Positions 51,425-60,437 are shown, counted from the first letter of the stretch. The stretch is DNA of 64,000 nt from CAYFFZ01 sp049976505 (GCA_049976505.1 JBMFIC010000001.1:1-64000), one strand, 5' to 3'. Notes: generated by a model from the letters alone, not told the origin. Translations and numbers: made by a program.

Positions 51425-51981
51425 ACAGCTGCGTTGAACTTTTCAGGCTCCTCCAGATAGCATGGATGAATCTTTCCCACTATCTTAAGCTTTGCGTTCT
51501 TGAGGTTCTTCAGGAGAATCATATAGTTCTCCTTGGGAGAAATGCTGTCCTCCGCTCCCCAGATGAGCAGGGCTGGCTTATCGGATATTAAGTTAAGTCT
51601 GCTCTCGTACATCCATACACCTACGGCGCCTATCAGGATCAGCCCAATTATCCTGTTAGGGTTGAGTACGGAATACTCGAGCGCCTCCTTTCCTCCCAAC
51701 GATGCGCCCATGATCACGAACTCGTTTAGCCCCAGAACATTGGCAAACTTTGAAATAAAGGCCGAAATCGTGCCGAACTCGCCCTTCTCGCTCTTGCCAA
51801 ACCCCGGCATATCTACCGCTATGGCTCTCCATCCGATCGAGGATATCGCGCTGAGCGTCCCGGTTTTAACCCAGACATCAGCGTTAAAAGAAGCTCCGTG
51901 CAGGATCAGAACGGGCCGGCCAGACCCTTCGTCAATAAATCTGATTCTTGCTCCATCGAGCTCAATGTAAGTCTCTTTCAA
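51400..51981 (-). CDS. Alpha/beta hydrolase
   Basis: 193 residues. RFIDEGSGRPVLILHGASFN (oxyanion HG), nucleophile elbow MGASLGGKEAL with Ser, Asp candidate in IWGAEDSISP, His in KIHPCYLEEP. A small lid-less member of the superfamily (usual 220-280 residues). Substrate unknown; probable esterase or C-C hydrolase. ATG 51981. Confidence 0.83.
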   Translation of the reverse strand: MKETYIELDGARIRFIDEGSGRPVLILHGASFNADVWVKTGTLSAISSIGWRAIAVDMPGFGKSEKGEFGTISAFISKFANVLGLNEFVIMGASLGGKEALEYSVLNPNRIIGLILIGAVGVWMYESRLNLISDKPALLIWGAEDSISPKENYMILLKNLKNAKLKIVGKIHPCYLEEPEKFNAAVQEFLASL

Positions 51982-52043
51982 TCTGAACTACCTTGCTTAT
52001 CAATAGTTTAATAGTTTTCGTCAAGACCTTCTTTTTGATCGGC

Positions 52044-52514
52044 CTAATCGTAGTAGCTTTCAATCATTTGCTGAGAAGCCCCGGTGATATCCATATATCT
52101 TGAAACTCCGAACTCCTGAATAATCCTTCTGAACGATGAACCCATTCCCGTCTTCCACCTCTTGAACAGAAGCTGTTCCTCGCTTGAGTTGTGCTCAAGG
52201 AGTACTTTAAGATAGAGCGGTATTCTCGTCCTGAGGAGCTCATGGTCGCCCTTGGCCAGCCAGTTCGATATGTTACTGCCCAATGTAGCGATAAGCCTGT
52301 GATCTGCCGAGACCCTCATGACCGTCTTTCTGAAGTCTTCGTCTTCATATGCGGCTATGAGCTTGGGAAAAACTATCTCATCTTCATGTCTGGCGTGGCA
52401 GTTTATCACGAAATCGTTAAAGTCGTTGAACTTCGTGTACCAGTACTCGATAGGGTTTCTGGATAAAATCCTTATAACAGAGTGTTCAAATAAAAGGACA
52501 CTGATAGAGTCCAC
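52044..52514 (-). CDS. Hemerythrin-like (HHE) protein
   Basis: 156-residue four-helix bundle. Candidate diiron ligands are in LLFEHSVIR, CHARHEDEIVFP, SADHRLIA and LLEHNSSEEQLLF (His-x4-Glu). Such proteins bind O2 or iron and help in oxygen or NO sensing and repair. Fits an oxygen-exposed lifestyle with the flavodiiron protein. Monocistronic. Confidence 0.85.
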   Translation of the reverse strand: MDSISVLLFEHSVIRILSRNPIEYWYTKFNDFNDFVINCHARHEDEIVFPKLIAAYEDEDFRKTVMRVSADHRLIATLGSNISNWLAKGDHELLRTRIPLYLKVLLEHNSSEEQLLFKRWKTGMGSSFRRIIQEFGVSRYMDITGASQQMIESYYD

Positions 52515-52565
52515 ACTTTTTCTTTCTTAACTATATATATAACCATTGTTCACAGGATCTTTGAT

Positions 52566-53435
52566 ATGCGCTTTGGAGTAATTGGGGTGGGAAGGTGGGG
52601 ACAGAACCACGTTAGGGCCCTGAAGGAGCTTGGTCTCCTGTACGGCGTCTTTGATGTTAACAGGGAAAGAGCGGAGCAGATATCACGGGCTTTCGATGTG
52701 AAGGCATTTGAAAGCCTTGAGGATGAGGAGCTGAAGACGCTCGATGCAGCGGTGGTGGCAGTTCCAGCAACCCTACATCATGAGGTAGCAATCCCCCTTA
52801 TAAAGAAGGGCCTGAGCCTTCTGATAGAAAAGCCGGCCGCGACCTCAAAGGAGGAAGTCTTAAAAATTTCAACGCTCGCTAAGGAAGTCGGCGTAAAGGT
52901 CGGAGTCGGATACATCGAAAGGTTTAACCCCGCCTTCCTGAGGGTCAGACAGTGCGTTAAGCGCCCTGTTAGGGCATCGTTTTACAGGATATCCCCTTCA
53001 GCCAACATCTCCGATGTTGGCGTCGTTTTTGACCTCATGATTCATGATATTAACCTTTCAAACTACCTTTTTGGCAGGCCCGAAATAGCATACAGGAAAA
53101 CCGAGACGGACAAGGGAGTACATGAAACAAGCGCTGAGGCGGTGCTTAACTATGGAACGGTGACTTCTTATATTGCTGCCAGCTGGAAAACTCCTGGAAA
53201 GATGAGAAAGATTCTGATTTACGGTGACGAGGAACTTATTGAGGCTGATCTGATAAATAAGAAGGTAATCTGTCAGACTCCTTCTGGGACCTATACCTTC
53301 GATGAAAAGCCGAGGGATCAGCTTAAGGACGAGCTGGAGGCTTTTGCGAGGTACATCAGGGGTGAGGCTGAGTTTCCGGATATAGATGAAGCTGTCGTGG
53401 ACGTGGAAGTCGCGGAAAGGGTGCTAAGAGGATGA
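52566..53435 (+). CDS. Gfo/Idh/MocA-family oxidoreductase
   Basis: 289 residues. N-terminal NAD(P) fold GVIGVGRWGQNHVRAL, LIEKPAATS (the EKP motif) and a C-terminal alpha/beta domain beginning GYIERFNPAFL. Oxidises or reduces a sugar or cyclitol. Its stop overlaps the ATG of thrB by 4 nt. ATG 52566 with TATATATAA at 52532-52540 about 29 nt before. Confidence 0.9.
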   Translation: MRFGVIGVGRWGQNHVRALKELGLLYGVFDVNRERAEQISRAFDVKAFESLEDEELKTLDAAVVAVPATLHHEVAIPLIKKGLSLLIEKPAATSKEEVLKISTLAKEVGVKVGVGYIERFNPAFLRVRQCVKRPVRASFYRISPSANISDVGVVFDLMIHDINLSNYLFGRPEIAYRKTETDKGVHETSAEAVLNYGTVTSYIAASWKTPGKMRKILIYGDEELIEADLINKKVICQTPSGTYTFDEKPRDQLKDELEAFARYIRGEAEFPDIDEAVVDVEVAERVLRG

Positions 53436-54349
53436 AGCCCGTTTACAGAAGGGTATCTGTAAAGAGCCCTATGAGCTCGGCCAACCTTTCGGCTGGCTTC
53501 GACGTAATGGGGGTTGCGCTTGACGCATATTATGACGAGCTCGATATCGAGCTCGATATAAGTTCATCATCGCTGGAGGTTATATCAAACGTTCCTTTGC
53601 CGGACGACAACACCGCAAGAAAAGCGGCCGAGCTCTTTTATAAAAAGCTTGGAAGGGTCATCGGGACCAGAATCTTTCTCAGAAAGGGCATACCAGCAGG
53701 CATGGGTCTTGGCTCAAGCGGGGCCTCAGCAGCTGGAGTGGCTTTTGGACTTAACCTTGCCTTCGGATCGCCCCTAAAGCTGGAAGAGCTCATAGACATC
53801 GCAGCGAGATCGGAGAAATCGCCGCATGCCGATAACGTCTCTGCAAGCATCCTAGGAGGGTTTGCAATTGTGCATTCACGAGAGCCGTATTCTGCGTTTT
53901 CTATTTACCGGGACTGGAAATTTATGCTCATAATACCAAATGAGGAGCCTCCAGCTGATAAGACCGCAAAGCTAAGAATGGCTCTGGGCGAACCGGTACC
54001 CTTTGAGCTCTACGTGCAGGAAAAGTTCGCCTATAATTCTCTGCTTAAAGGCCTCCTGTACGATGACCGTGTTTCCTTCGGAATGGGGATGAACCTGGAA
54101 AGCTACCATCAGATCGTGAGAGGAAGATCAGGGCTTTATGACGCTTATTACAGGCTTAAAAACAGGATTCTGGAAGCTGGCGCTCTTGGGGTATGCATAA
54201 GCGGCGCTGGGCCTTCAATTCTCGTTCTTCCAGGGGAGAACACCAAGCTTTTTGAAATAGAGAAGATTGTAGCTGATATGGGAATAAACGCCAAAGTTAT
54301 AGAAAGCAGAGTGAGCAAAGGCGTTGAAAAGATAAAAGTTGAGATGTAG
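53432..54349 (+). CDS. thrB: Homoserine kinase ThrB
   Basis: 305-residue GHMP kinase. VKSPMSSANLSAGFDVMGVA and the ATP loop IPAGMGLGSSGASAAGVAFG match homoserine kinase; C-terminal GVCISGAGPSILVL completes the fold. It makes O-phosphohomoserine for threonine synthase. Only a lysine-less ThrC-like protein is seen in this window, so the working ThrC must lie elsewhere. Overlaps Gfo/Idh gene; convergent with S19. Confidence 0.92.
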   Translation: MKPVYRRVSVKSPMSSANLSAGFDVMGVALDAYYDELDIELDISSSSLEVISNVPLPDDNTARKAAELFYKKLGRVIGTRIFLRKGIPAGMGLGSSGASAAGVAFGLNLAFGSPLKLEELIDIAARSEKSPHADNVSASILGGFAIVHSREPYSAFSIYRDWKFMLIIPNEEPPADKTAKLRMALGEPVPFELYVQEKFAYNSLLKGLLYDDRVSFGMGMNLESYHQIVRGRSGLYDAYYRLKNRILEAGALGVCISGAGPSILVLPGENTKLFEIEKIVADMGINAKVIESRVSKGVEKIKVEM

Positions 54350-54350
54350 C

Positions 54351-54737
54351 TTACTTGAGAGGCACGTACAGCGAGGATCTGCTCGCTCCAATGCCAGGCG
54401 TTCCGTGAACTACCTTCTTAACCGTATGCGCGTACTCTCCAAGATAGTGTCCTATCATCTCAGGCTTTATCTCAACCTCAACGAACTCCTTTCCGTTGTA
54501 AACCTGGAACTTCTTTCCGACCATTGATGGAAGTATAATGAGATCCCTCTCGTGGGTCTTAATTGGTCCCTTGCTTTTCTTCATCTTTTCGAACAGAACG
54601 CTCTTGCTGCGATATGTCGAGCTAAGCCTTTTAAGAGATCTGCGGGCCCTAGCTGGCAGAAGCTCAAGGAGCTCATCCATCGGCATCTTCTGCAGCTGCT
54701 CTATCGTATAGCCCCTGTACCTGAACTCCTTTACCAT
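54351..54737 (-). CDS. rps19: Ribosomal protein S19
   Basis: 128 residues: KEFRYRGYTIEQLQKM, then the S19 core KMKKSKGPIKTHERDLIILP and IGHYLGEYAHTVKKVVHGTPG. Binds 16S rRNA helix 33. Last gene of this ribosomal operon; L22-S3-L29, which normally follow, are not here and a convergent thrB gene ends 1 nt away. ATG 54737. Confidence 0.95.
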   Translation of the reverse strand: MVKEFRYRGYTIEQLQKMPMDELLELLPARARRSLKRLSSTYRSKSVLFEKMKKSKGPIKTHERDLIILPSMVGKKFQVYNGKEFVEVEIKPEMIGHYLGEYAHTVKKVVHGTPGIGASRSSLYVPLK

Positions 54738-54780
54738 CGTTTATCACCTACCTGGATTTGCAATAAAAGTTTTTTGCAAT

Positions 54781-55497
54781 TTACTTCCCCCTTCCTGTCT
54801 TCCTTGCAGCTATATGTCCTACCTTCCTGCCAGGTGGAGTATTTCTTGCAACCGTTGTCGGCTTGCCAGGGTGCTGGTGCCTTCCTCCGCCATGCGGGTG
54901 ATACACTGCTGCCATGGCAACACCCCTTACGAGTGGCCACTTCCTTCCTCTTGCTCTCATGTATCTCAGCTTTCTGCCTGCCTTGAGGAATGGCTTCTCA
55001 GATGCGCCGCCTCCAGCCGCTATTCCAACCGTAGCCCGTGAGGTGCTTGGTATAAGTACCTTCTTGCCGGAAGGCATCTTGATGCTTGTGAACTCTCCTT
55101 CGTGGCCCATGACGATCGCATACGTTCCAGCTGCCCTGACGAACTTGCCGCCGTCATTGAACACCTTCTCGATGTTGAATATCATCGTTCCTTCAGGCAG
55201 TTGTCCCAGCGGCAGCACGTTTCCGTCTCTAACTGGAGCCTGTGGACCTATTACAACGCTCTGCCCTACTTCAAGACCCCTAGCAGCTATGACGTACACG
55301 GTCTCTCCTTTATCCGACTCCAGAACCGCTATAGGGGCATGTCTGCCTCTTTCATGAATTATGTCCTTTACTTCATAAGTTCTAGTTTCGTTCGGCTCCA
55401 TTACAGGGTACTTTGCCGGAGCAACCTTTCCCTTCTTAGCGCTCCTGAACTGTGGCGCACCCTTTCCTCTTCTCTGCGGCAGTATCCTTTTACCCAT
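54781..55497 (-). CDS. rpl2: Ribosomal protein L2
   Basis: 238 residues starting MGKRILPQRRGKGAPQFRS, with AAYHPHGGGRHQHPGKPTT, the conserved C-terminal peptidyl-transferase-proximal loop with its His. Universal large-subunit protein. Follows L23 by 1 nt, S19 43 nt downstream. Confidence 0.96.
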   Translation of the reverse strand: MGKRILPQRRGKGAPQFRSAKKGKVAPAKYPVMEPNETRTYEVKDIIHERGRHAPIAVLESDKGETVYVIAARGLEVGQSVVIGPQAPVRDGNVLPLGQLPEGTMIFNIEKVFNDGGKFVRAAGTYAIVMGHEGEFTSIKMPSGKKVLIPSTSRATVGIAAGGGASEKPFLKAGRKLRYMRARGRKWPLVRGVAMAAVYHPHGGGRHQHPGKPTTVARNTPPGRKVGHIAARKTGRGK

Positions 55498-55498
55498 T

Positions 55499-55765
55499 TT
55501 ACATCACCCCTAGCTTTGAGGCAAGCTCAGTTGCCTTGAAGCTCGGATCAAGCTTTACGTATGCCTTCTTGCCCTGCTTTCCTATTAAAGTGTTCACCTT
55601 TACAACCTTAACGCCATACAGAAGCTCAACGGCCTCCTTAATCTGGTGCTTGTTTGCCTTTTCATCCACTAAGAAGGTCAGCTTGTTCTCCGAAGTTATC
55701 ATGTTTACGGTCTTTTCTGTCTTCACTATACCCTTTATAATCCTGTAGGCATCATTAATGTCCAT
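55499..55765 (-). CDS. rpl23: Ribosomal protein L23
   Basis: 88 residues: DAYRIIKGIVKTEKTVNMIT, TFLVDEKANKHQIKEAVELL, YGVKVVKVNTLIG and ending KLDPSFKATELASKLGVM. L23 lies at the exit tunnel and binds SRP. ATG 55765 (MDINDAYRI) overlaps the L4 stop by 11 nt and has GAGGTGG upstream as ribosome binding site; the longer frame from 55795 lies inside L4. Confidence 0.93.
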   Translation of the reverse strand: MDINDAYRIIKGIVKTEKTVNMITSENKLTFLVDEKANKHQIKEAVELLYGVKVVKVNTLIGKQGKKAYVKLDPSFKATELASKLGVM

Positions 55766-56498
55766 AGACGCCCACCTCCCTGAACCTCTCCTCAAGAGCC
55801 TTAAGAGCAGACTCTGTGTATATCACGAGCCTGCCTGGCTTTCCACCGGGCGCAAGATCCAGGACGCTCAGGTTTCTGGCTGTAACTGCATCAACGCCGC
55901 TTATGTTCTTTGCAGCCCTTATTAAGGGAGACGCCTTGCTTACAACGAAAAGCGGTCCCGCGCCTTTCTCCTTTATCCTTCTGAGCTCATCGGCCATTCC
56001 GAGCTTGAGGAGAAGCCTCTCGACGTCCTTAGTTTTGCTTATGCCTTCAACGTCATCAGTTACTACTAGCGGCACCACACCATCGTATCTATGACCTCTT
56101 TCTTTGACCAGCCTTATGTTTGCTGTGGAGGCTATTGCAGACAGCGTTGCCATAAGCCTTTCCTTCTTGTTTATTTTCTTGTATATTTTCTTCGCAGCCT
56201 TGGGAGGATGCGCAAGCCTTCCCTTAACTACGCTGGCAACGCCGCCGGCCTGGCCTGCTCTGGGCGTTCCTGAGCCCTTGATCCTAGCTATCCTCGCGAT
56301 GCCATATCCGGTTCCCCATGATTCTGCCGATACCTTCATGCCCGCTGTAGGATCCCTGCCCTTTGGCTGAAGCCTGTGAGTAAATAATATCCAGAACGCC
56401 CTCTCTATAAGCCTCCTGTTGACCTTTGAGCTGAAGAGCTCCGGCAGCTCTATCTCCTTCACAGCTTTCCCCTCTACATCAAAAACGCTTGCTTTCAT
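55755..56498 (-). CDS. rpl4: Ribosomal protein L4
   Basis: 247 residues: ELPELFSSKVNRRLIERAFW, GTGYGIARIARIKGSGTPRA, RAGQAGGVASVVKGRLAHPP. Archaeal/eukaryotic-type L4, lining the exit tunnel. ATG overlaps the L3 stop by 4 nt; L23 overlaps its end. Confidence 0.96.
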   Translation of the reverse strand: MKASVFDVEGKAVKEIELPELFSSKVNRRLIERAFWILFTHRLQPKGRDPTAGMKVSAESWGTGYGIARIARIKGSGTPRAGQAGGVASVVKGRLAHPPKAAKKIYKKINKKERLMATLSAIASTANIRLVKERGHRYDGVVPLVVTDDVEGISKTKDVERLLLKLGMADELRRIKEKGAGPLFVVSKASPLIRAAKNISGVDAVTARNLSVLDLAPGGKPGRLVIYTESALKALEERFREVGVYGH

Positions 56499-57397
56499 AT
56501 CTTAAGACCCTCCAGCGACACGCTTAAAATGGCAGGAGGCTTCGCCTCCCTCTTGATTCTTACCGATTTCCTTATAACGAGAGGCCTGCCCTTGGGGCCG
56601 GGAAGAGATCCAGCTATAAGGACGTAATCGGAGGTGATCTTCTTAAAGGGCAGAAGCGTCCCTGGCTCCTTTGAGGCGGAAATGACCCTAAGGTTATAAA
56701 TTGTCCTCCTCTGGAAGCCCATCTGTCCAGCACGAGGAACCGTGTACATTATCGACGCAGGATGCCAAGGTCCGAGCGTTCCAACGGCCCTGACGCTCTT
56801 TCTTGCCTTGTGCTGCTTTCTTTTGATCCCGAACCTCTTAACGGGTCCCTGAAAGCCCTTGCCCTTTGTGACGCCTATCACATCCACGTATCCCCAGCTC
56901 ATAATGAGGTCCTTGGTCTGGATCGTCTGGTTCAGGATCTTTTTAGCGTACTCAAGTTTCGCTTTTATATCCTTGCCAGTTATCGGTATCTCTAACACGT
57001 ACGGCTTCTTCTGAGAGAAGCCGGCATCACGTGGAACAGCTTCAACAACTGCCCTAACTTCAGAGACCTTGCTGAGGTCCATTGAATCTGAGACATTGCC
57101 CAGATTAACAAGATATCCATCATGATAGCCATAAGCAACAATCCTGACGACCTTCATCGGTGGCAGGGCCACGACCGTGAAGGGCACAAAGAGCGGCTTG
57201 CCGAAGTTGGGGGTCCCCTGTCTGTCGTCGGTTATTATAGCATGACCCATCCCCACCTTTATTCCAACGACGGCGGCCAAAGAAGGCTCTTCGGTCTCAG
57301 CATAGTATCTCAGCTTTGGAAGGATTCTCGAGGCTCTCTTCCTTGGATAAAAGGCTAACGAGCCCCTATGCGGAGCATGGTGCTTTCTGTGGCCTAT
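56495..57397 (-). CDS. rpl3: Ribosomal protein L3, apparent ATA start
   Basis: 300 residues if begun at ATA 57397-57395. The family N-terminus GHRKHHAPHRGSLAFYPRKR, then RASRILPKLRYYAE, is encoded upstream of the first ATG/GTG/TTG-type start, so starting near 57280 would remove about 39 conserved residues. Going upstream, codons read ATA, CTT, AGG and then TGA, leaving ATA as the only near-cognate start, exactly where M-G-H-R-K is expected. GGTGA at 57408-57404 lies 6 nt before it. First gene of the L3-L4-L23-L2-S19 operon. A base error turning ATG into ATA is the main alternative. Confidence 0.88.
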   Translation of the reverse strand: MGHRKHHAPHRGSLAFYPRKRASRILPKLRYYAETEEPSLAAVVGIKVGMGHAIITDDRQGTPNFGKPLFVPFTVVALPPMKVVRIVAYGYHDGYLVNLGNVSDSMDLSKVSEVRAVVEAVPRDAGFSQKKPYVLEIPITGKDIKAKLEYAKKILNQTIQTKDLIMSWGYVDVIGVTKGKGFQGPVKRFGIKRKQHKARKSVRAVGTLGPWHPASIMYTVPRAGQMGFQRRTIYNLRVISASKEPGTLLPFKKITSDYVLIAGSLPGPKGRPLVIRKSVRIKREAKPPAILSVSLEGLKI

Positions 57398-57403
57398 AAG
57401 CCT

Positions 57404-57440
57404 TCACCTTCACACACACTATACTTTTCTATTAATAAAC
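57404..57440 (-). promoter_or_regulatory. Promoter and Shine-Dalgarno of the L3 operon
   Basis: Minus-strand TATA-like TTTATTAAT at 57439-57431 and GGTGA at 57408-57404. With start of transcription about 26 nt after the TATA box, the leader would be about 12 nt and begin at or just before the GGTGA. Confidence 0.5.
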
Positions 57441-57514
57441 CTTTAGCTTATATCAACGATGAGCTCTGCCTTACGGTATGGGATAAAAGAGAAATATATT
57501 AAAAACGAGCAAGT

Positions 57515-58543
57515 ATGCGTTGGATGGATCATTCCAGAAAGGTCCTGATTGTTGCAGAAAGGGACACGATAACTGGAAGGCTTAAGACTGGACCTTCGCT
57601 AAGGCTGAAATATTTCCCACGAAGCTACGTTTACGAGCTGAGAGAGGACGGCCTTTCCCAATCAAACTACATAAGAAACATAACCTTCAACCCAATGACG
57701 ACGCTTTACATGCTGGCAAAGGCGCTGTTTCAGAGGGCTTTCAGCGTAGGAGGAAACTACAGGCTCGTTCATTCGTTCTTTTGGAATTTCTACAGATACA
57801 GGATTCCATGGATTCACGAAAACGATCAGTCTCCATCGCAGCTTATCTTCAACTACCTGGGGCTTAGGAACGGGTTTGGAAGGAAGGTCGCGGAGATGGC
57901 CGCTTCAATAATAAACGGGGCCGAGGCTGTTATAACCTGGAGCGAATACGCTAAGAACGGCTTCATAGAGGATGGCGTTGATAAGGGAAAGGTACAGGTT
58001 GTGCCTCTCCCCTATCATGCTAGGTGTGAAAGGCTGCCGCATGAGGGCATAAACGTCCTTTTCGTGGGAAGGGATTACTTCAGAAAAGGGGGCGACATAG
58101 CGGTCAGGCTGATGCTGGACATCGTGCAGAGCGAAAAGGACGTTCACTTTTACTACGTGGGCAAGGGCTTTGTGCCAGAGCATCCTAATTTTCATCACTA
58201 TGAGAATTTGCCTCGGGAAAGGCTGGAACGTCTTTACAGCATCGCTGACCTGATGCTCTATCCCTCAAGAAACGAGGCCTATGGCCTTGCCATCCTGGAG
58301 GCTCAGTCCTATGGGATCCCAGTTATAGCTTCAAACCTTCCAGCCTTCAGGGAGATGCTTGGCCGTTATGGCTCGGGTTATGCCGTTAGCCCAGATGAAA
58401 TGAAAACAGTAATCCTTGATCTTATAAGAAGCGGGGAGAGGAGAAGTATGCTGTCGGAAAACGCCTGTAGGATGGTTAGAGAGGTTCATGACCCAGCGCG
58501 CGCTTCTGAGGCTCTGGAGAGGATCTATGACTCGGTACAGTAA
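57515..58543 (+). CDS. Glycosyltransferase, GT4 family
   Basis: 342 residues, GT-B fold. C-terminal donor domain: VLFVGRDYFRKGGDIAVRL, LMLYPSRNEAYGLAILEAQS (the EX7E-type motif), SYGIPVIASNLPAFREML. Likely adds a sugar to a glycolipid or glycan; acceptor unknown. ATG 57515 follows an AATATATTAAAAAC box at 57492-57505. The next gene overlaps its end by 17 nt. Confidence 0.87.
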   Translation: MRWMDHSRKVLIVAERDTITGRLKTGPSLRLKYFPRSYVYELREDGLSQSNYIRNITFNPMTTLYMLAKALFQRAFSVGGNYRLVHSFFWNFYRYRIPWIHENDQSPSQLIFNYLGLRNGFGRKVAEMAASIINGAEAVITWSEYAKNGFIEDGVDKGKVQVVPLPYHARCERLPHEGINVLFVGRDYFRKGGDIAVRLMLDIVQSEKDVHFYYVGKGFVPEHPNFHHYENLPRERLERLYSIADLMLYPSRNEAYGLAILEAQSYGIPVIASNLPAFREMLGRYGSGYAVSPDEMKTVILDLIRSGERRSMLSENACRMVREVHDPARASEALERIYDSVQ

Positions 58544-59621
58544 CTTCATAGGCGGCTTTAGCGTAAGGATGATGAGCTTTTATTTGCAGACTATGTATCC
58601 TGCGTACCTAGTGTATTATCTGGGGGTTAAAGGCTTAACCTACTGGCTTCTGGTTTTTGTCTTCTGGATATCTGCGGGCTTCGGTACGCTTTTGCCATAT
58701 TTCGCAAAGGGAAGATATTCACTGATTTCTGTGTTTGCGGCTGTGATCTCTGCCGTGCTGTTGGTGGGCAGGGAGTGGACAGCGGTCTTCTCTCTTATAG
58801 GCCTTTCGGCCCTGGTATCTGGGCTAACCGGAGCATACACGTTTTTGAGCTTTAAGGAGGGATCGTTCAGTGGGGTTCTGGCATACAGCAGTGGGCTAGC
58901 GCTTGGGCTTTTTGTTTCAACCCTTCTAATATACTTTGTAGTTAGGGCGGCCAAGCTGCCGCTGGAGCTTTCCGGCATAATACTGCTTTTATTTTCTCTT
59001 ATTACGGCGCTTATGATGCCCAACGCTAAGAACAGGACCGATATAGGATACCTAAGGATCGGGGAGCTCCTTGCATCGCTGAAGAGAACAAGAGTGGAGC
59101 TGCGCATGGCCGCGCTTAACACCTTCGCGTGGGTTTCCTTTTTTTCATACGTTTTTTACTTTCTCTACTACGCGCAGGGGATTGGATCCGAATACGCCAT
59201 TGGACTTCTGACGCTTACAACCCTTATAATATCCATGTCTCGTATTGCAATTAAAGACAAAACAGGTGGAAGGACCTCTCTGGGTCTCATTTTTATGCTT
59301 TACGCGCTTGCGTTTTTCATGCTGAACCTCAACTCCTACCTGAGATCAATTTACGTGCTCGTAATCGCTTTTGCGCTGGTAGGGGTAGCTGCAGGCGTTG
59401 GCTCGCCATATATTTTGTACAAATCATTAAGAGTTGAAGGCGACGACCGATCAACATATAACGAATATATAGCCTACAACGCATACACAGGCGCTGGAGA
59501 GCTTCTGAGCAACCTGTTCTTTTTCATAGTTCTCGAGCTGAGAATTGTTGGATGCTTTTACGCTATCCTCGCGGCAGTCATCATAACCGTTATATTGATA
59601 GATCAAAAACTACTTATATGA
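58527..59621 (+). CDS. Multi-helix membrane protein, MFS-like
   Basis: About 364 residues with roughly 10-12 membrane helices (VKGLTYWLLVFVFWISAGFG, GLALGLFVSTLLIYFVV, LEFRIVG near the end). Loosely MFS-like, but no classical motif A is visible. ATG 58527 (MTRYSNFIGGF) overlaps the end of the GT4 gene and is favoured over 58488. Its stop overlaps the GPN-loop GTPase ATG (ATGA). Confidence 0.65.
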   Translation: MTRYSNFIGGFSVRMMSFYLQTMYPAYLVYYLGVKGLTYWLLVFVFWISAGFGTLLPYFAKGRYSLISVFAAVISAVLLVGREWTAVFSLIGLSALVSGLTGAYTFLSFKEGSFSGVLAYSSGLALGLFVSTLLIYFVVRAAKLPLELSGIILLLFSLITALMMPNAKNRTDIGYLRIGELLASLKRTRVELRMAALNTFAWVSFFSYVFYFLYYAQGIGSEYAIGLLTLTTLIISMSRIAIKDKTGGRTSLGLIFMLYALAFFMLNLNSYLRSIYVLVIAFALVGVAAGVGSPYILYKSLRVEGDDRSTYNEYIAYNAYTGAGELLSNLFFFIVLELRIVGCFYAILAAVIITVILIDQKLLI

Positions 59622-60355
59622 ATTACATAATCATAACGGGGTTAGCGGGAAGCGGTAAATCCCTGCTAACGCAGTCACTTTCTGAATCTCTTGAGGAGGA
59701 TGGCTGGAGCGTTCTTAAGGCTAATTTTGATCCATCGGCCGAGAACCTGCCTTATACTCCTGACTTTGACATAAAGGAATTTGTCGACTCGAGAACGGTT
59801 CTGGACAGATACGGCCTTGGAAGCAACGGCTCTCTTCTACTATCCATGGATCTGCTGCTTGCAAACCTGAACGTAATATCGCCTGTGCTGGAATCGTATG
59901 ACTACGACTATGCCATTCTGGACATGCCGGGTCAGCTGGAGATATTTGCGTTCAGAACGACGGGGCCAATACTCCTCAACTCAATAGCACAGGATAAGCT
60001 CATATTTTTTCTCAGCGACGTCGTCGTGGCCTCGGACATAAACAATTTTCTGTTGCTCGAGATGATATCGAGGATTCTAGCGCTCAGAATGAACGCTACA
60101 TCAATACACGTTATAAACAAGATAGATCTCGACCCGGATGCTGAAAAGCGAATTAGGGAGTTTGAGAGGATGGCGCGCTCACAGAGCCAGGCCGACGTGC
60201 TCCAGCTCAACCTCTTTAAGGCCTACAGGCTCATGAAGAAGGTGGCTCCCGCATCTGAGGTGGTTTTCGCATCAGCTAAAACAAAGGAGAACATATGGAA
60301 GCTGAAGGCGTACGTCTCGAGAGTTTTTAAAGGCGGTGAAGATAAAAAGGCCTAG
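59618..60355 (+). CDS. GPN-loop GTPase
   Basis: 245 residues. P-loop ITGLAGSGKSLL, ANFDPSAENLPYTPDFDI, G3 DMPGQLEIF and G4 NKIDLDPD. The family-defining Gly-Pro-Asn insertion reads GLGSNGSLL, i.e. GSN, a Pro-to-Ser change in the loop that contacts the partner's nucleotide. Archaeal homologues (PAB0955 type) dimerise; eukaryotic ones assemble RNA polymerase. ATG 59618 overlaps the preceding stop. Confidence 0.88.
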   Translation: MNYIIITGLAGSGKSLLTQSLSESLEEDGWSVLKANFDPSAENLPYTPDFDIKEFVDSRTVLDRYGLGSNGSLLLSMDLLLANLNVISPVLESYDYDYAILDMPGQLEIFAFRTTGPILLNSIAQDKLIFFLSDVVVASDINNFLLLEMISRILALRMNATSIHVINKIDLDPDAEKRIREFERMARSQSQADVLQLNLFKAYRLMKKVAPASEVVFASAKTKENIWKLKAYVSRVFKGGEDKKA

Positions 60356-60402
60356 CTTTTATCCATTCGATTCTTTGAAATTCGATAGCTAAATAAAAAA
60401 CG

Positions 60403-60410
60403 CTTATAAG
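60403..60410 (+). promoter_or_regulatory. TATA box of rbcL
   Basis: CTTATAAG centred about 31 nt before ATG 60438. The frame from TTG 60420 would start too close to it. Confidence 0.5.
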
Positions 60411-60437
60411 AACGTTCATTTGTATAAAATATTTACA

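Noticed and set aside
54814..55539. Plus-strand frames across the L2 gene
   Set aside because: Antisense shadows of L2, low-complexity and without start signals.
56495..57280. L3 as a 261-residue protein starting near 57280
   Set aside because: About 39 conserved N-terminal residues are encoded directly upstream in frame.
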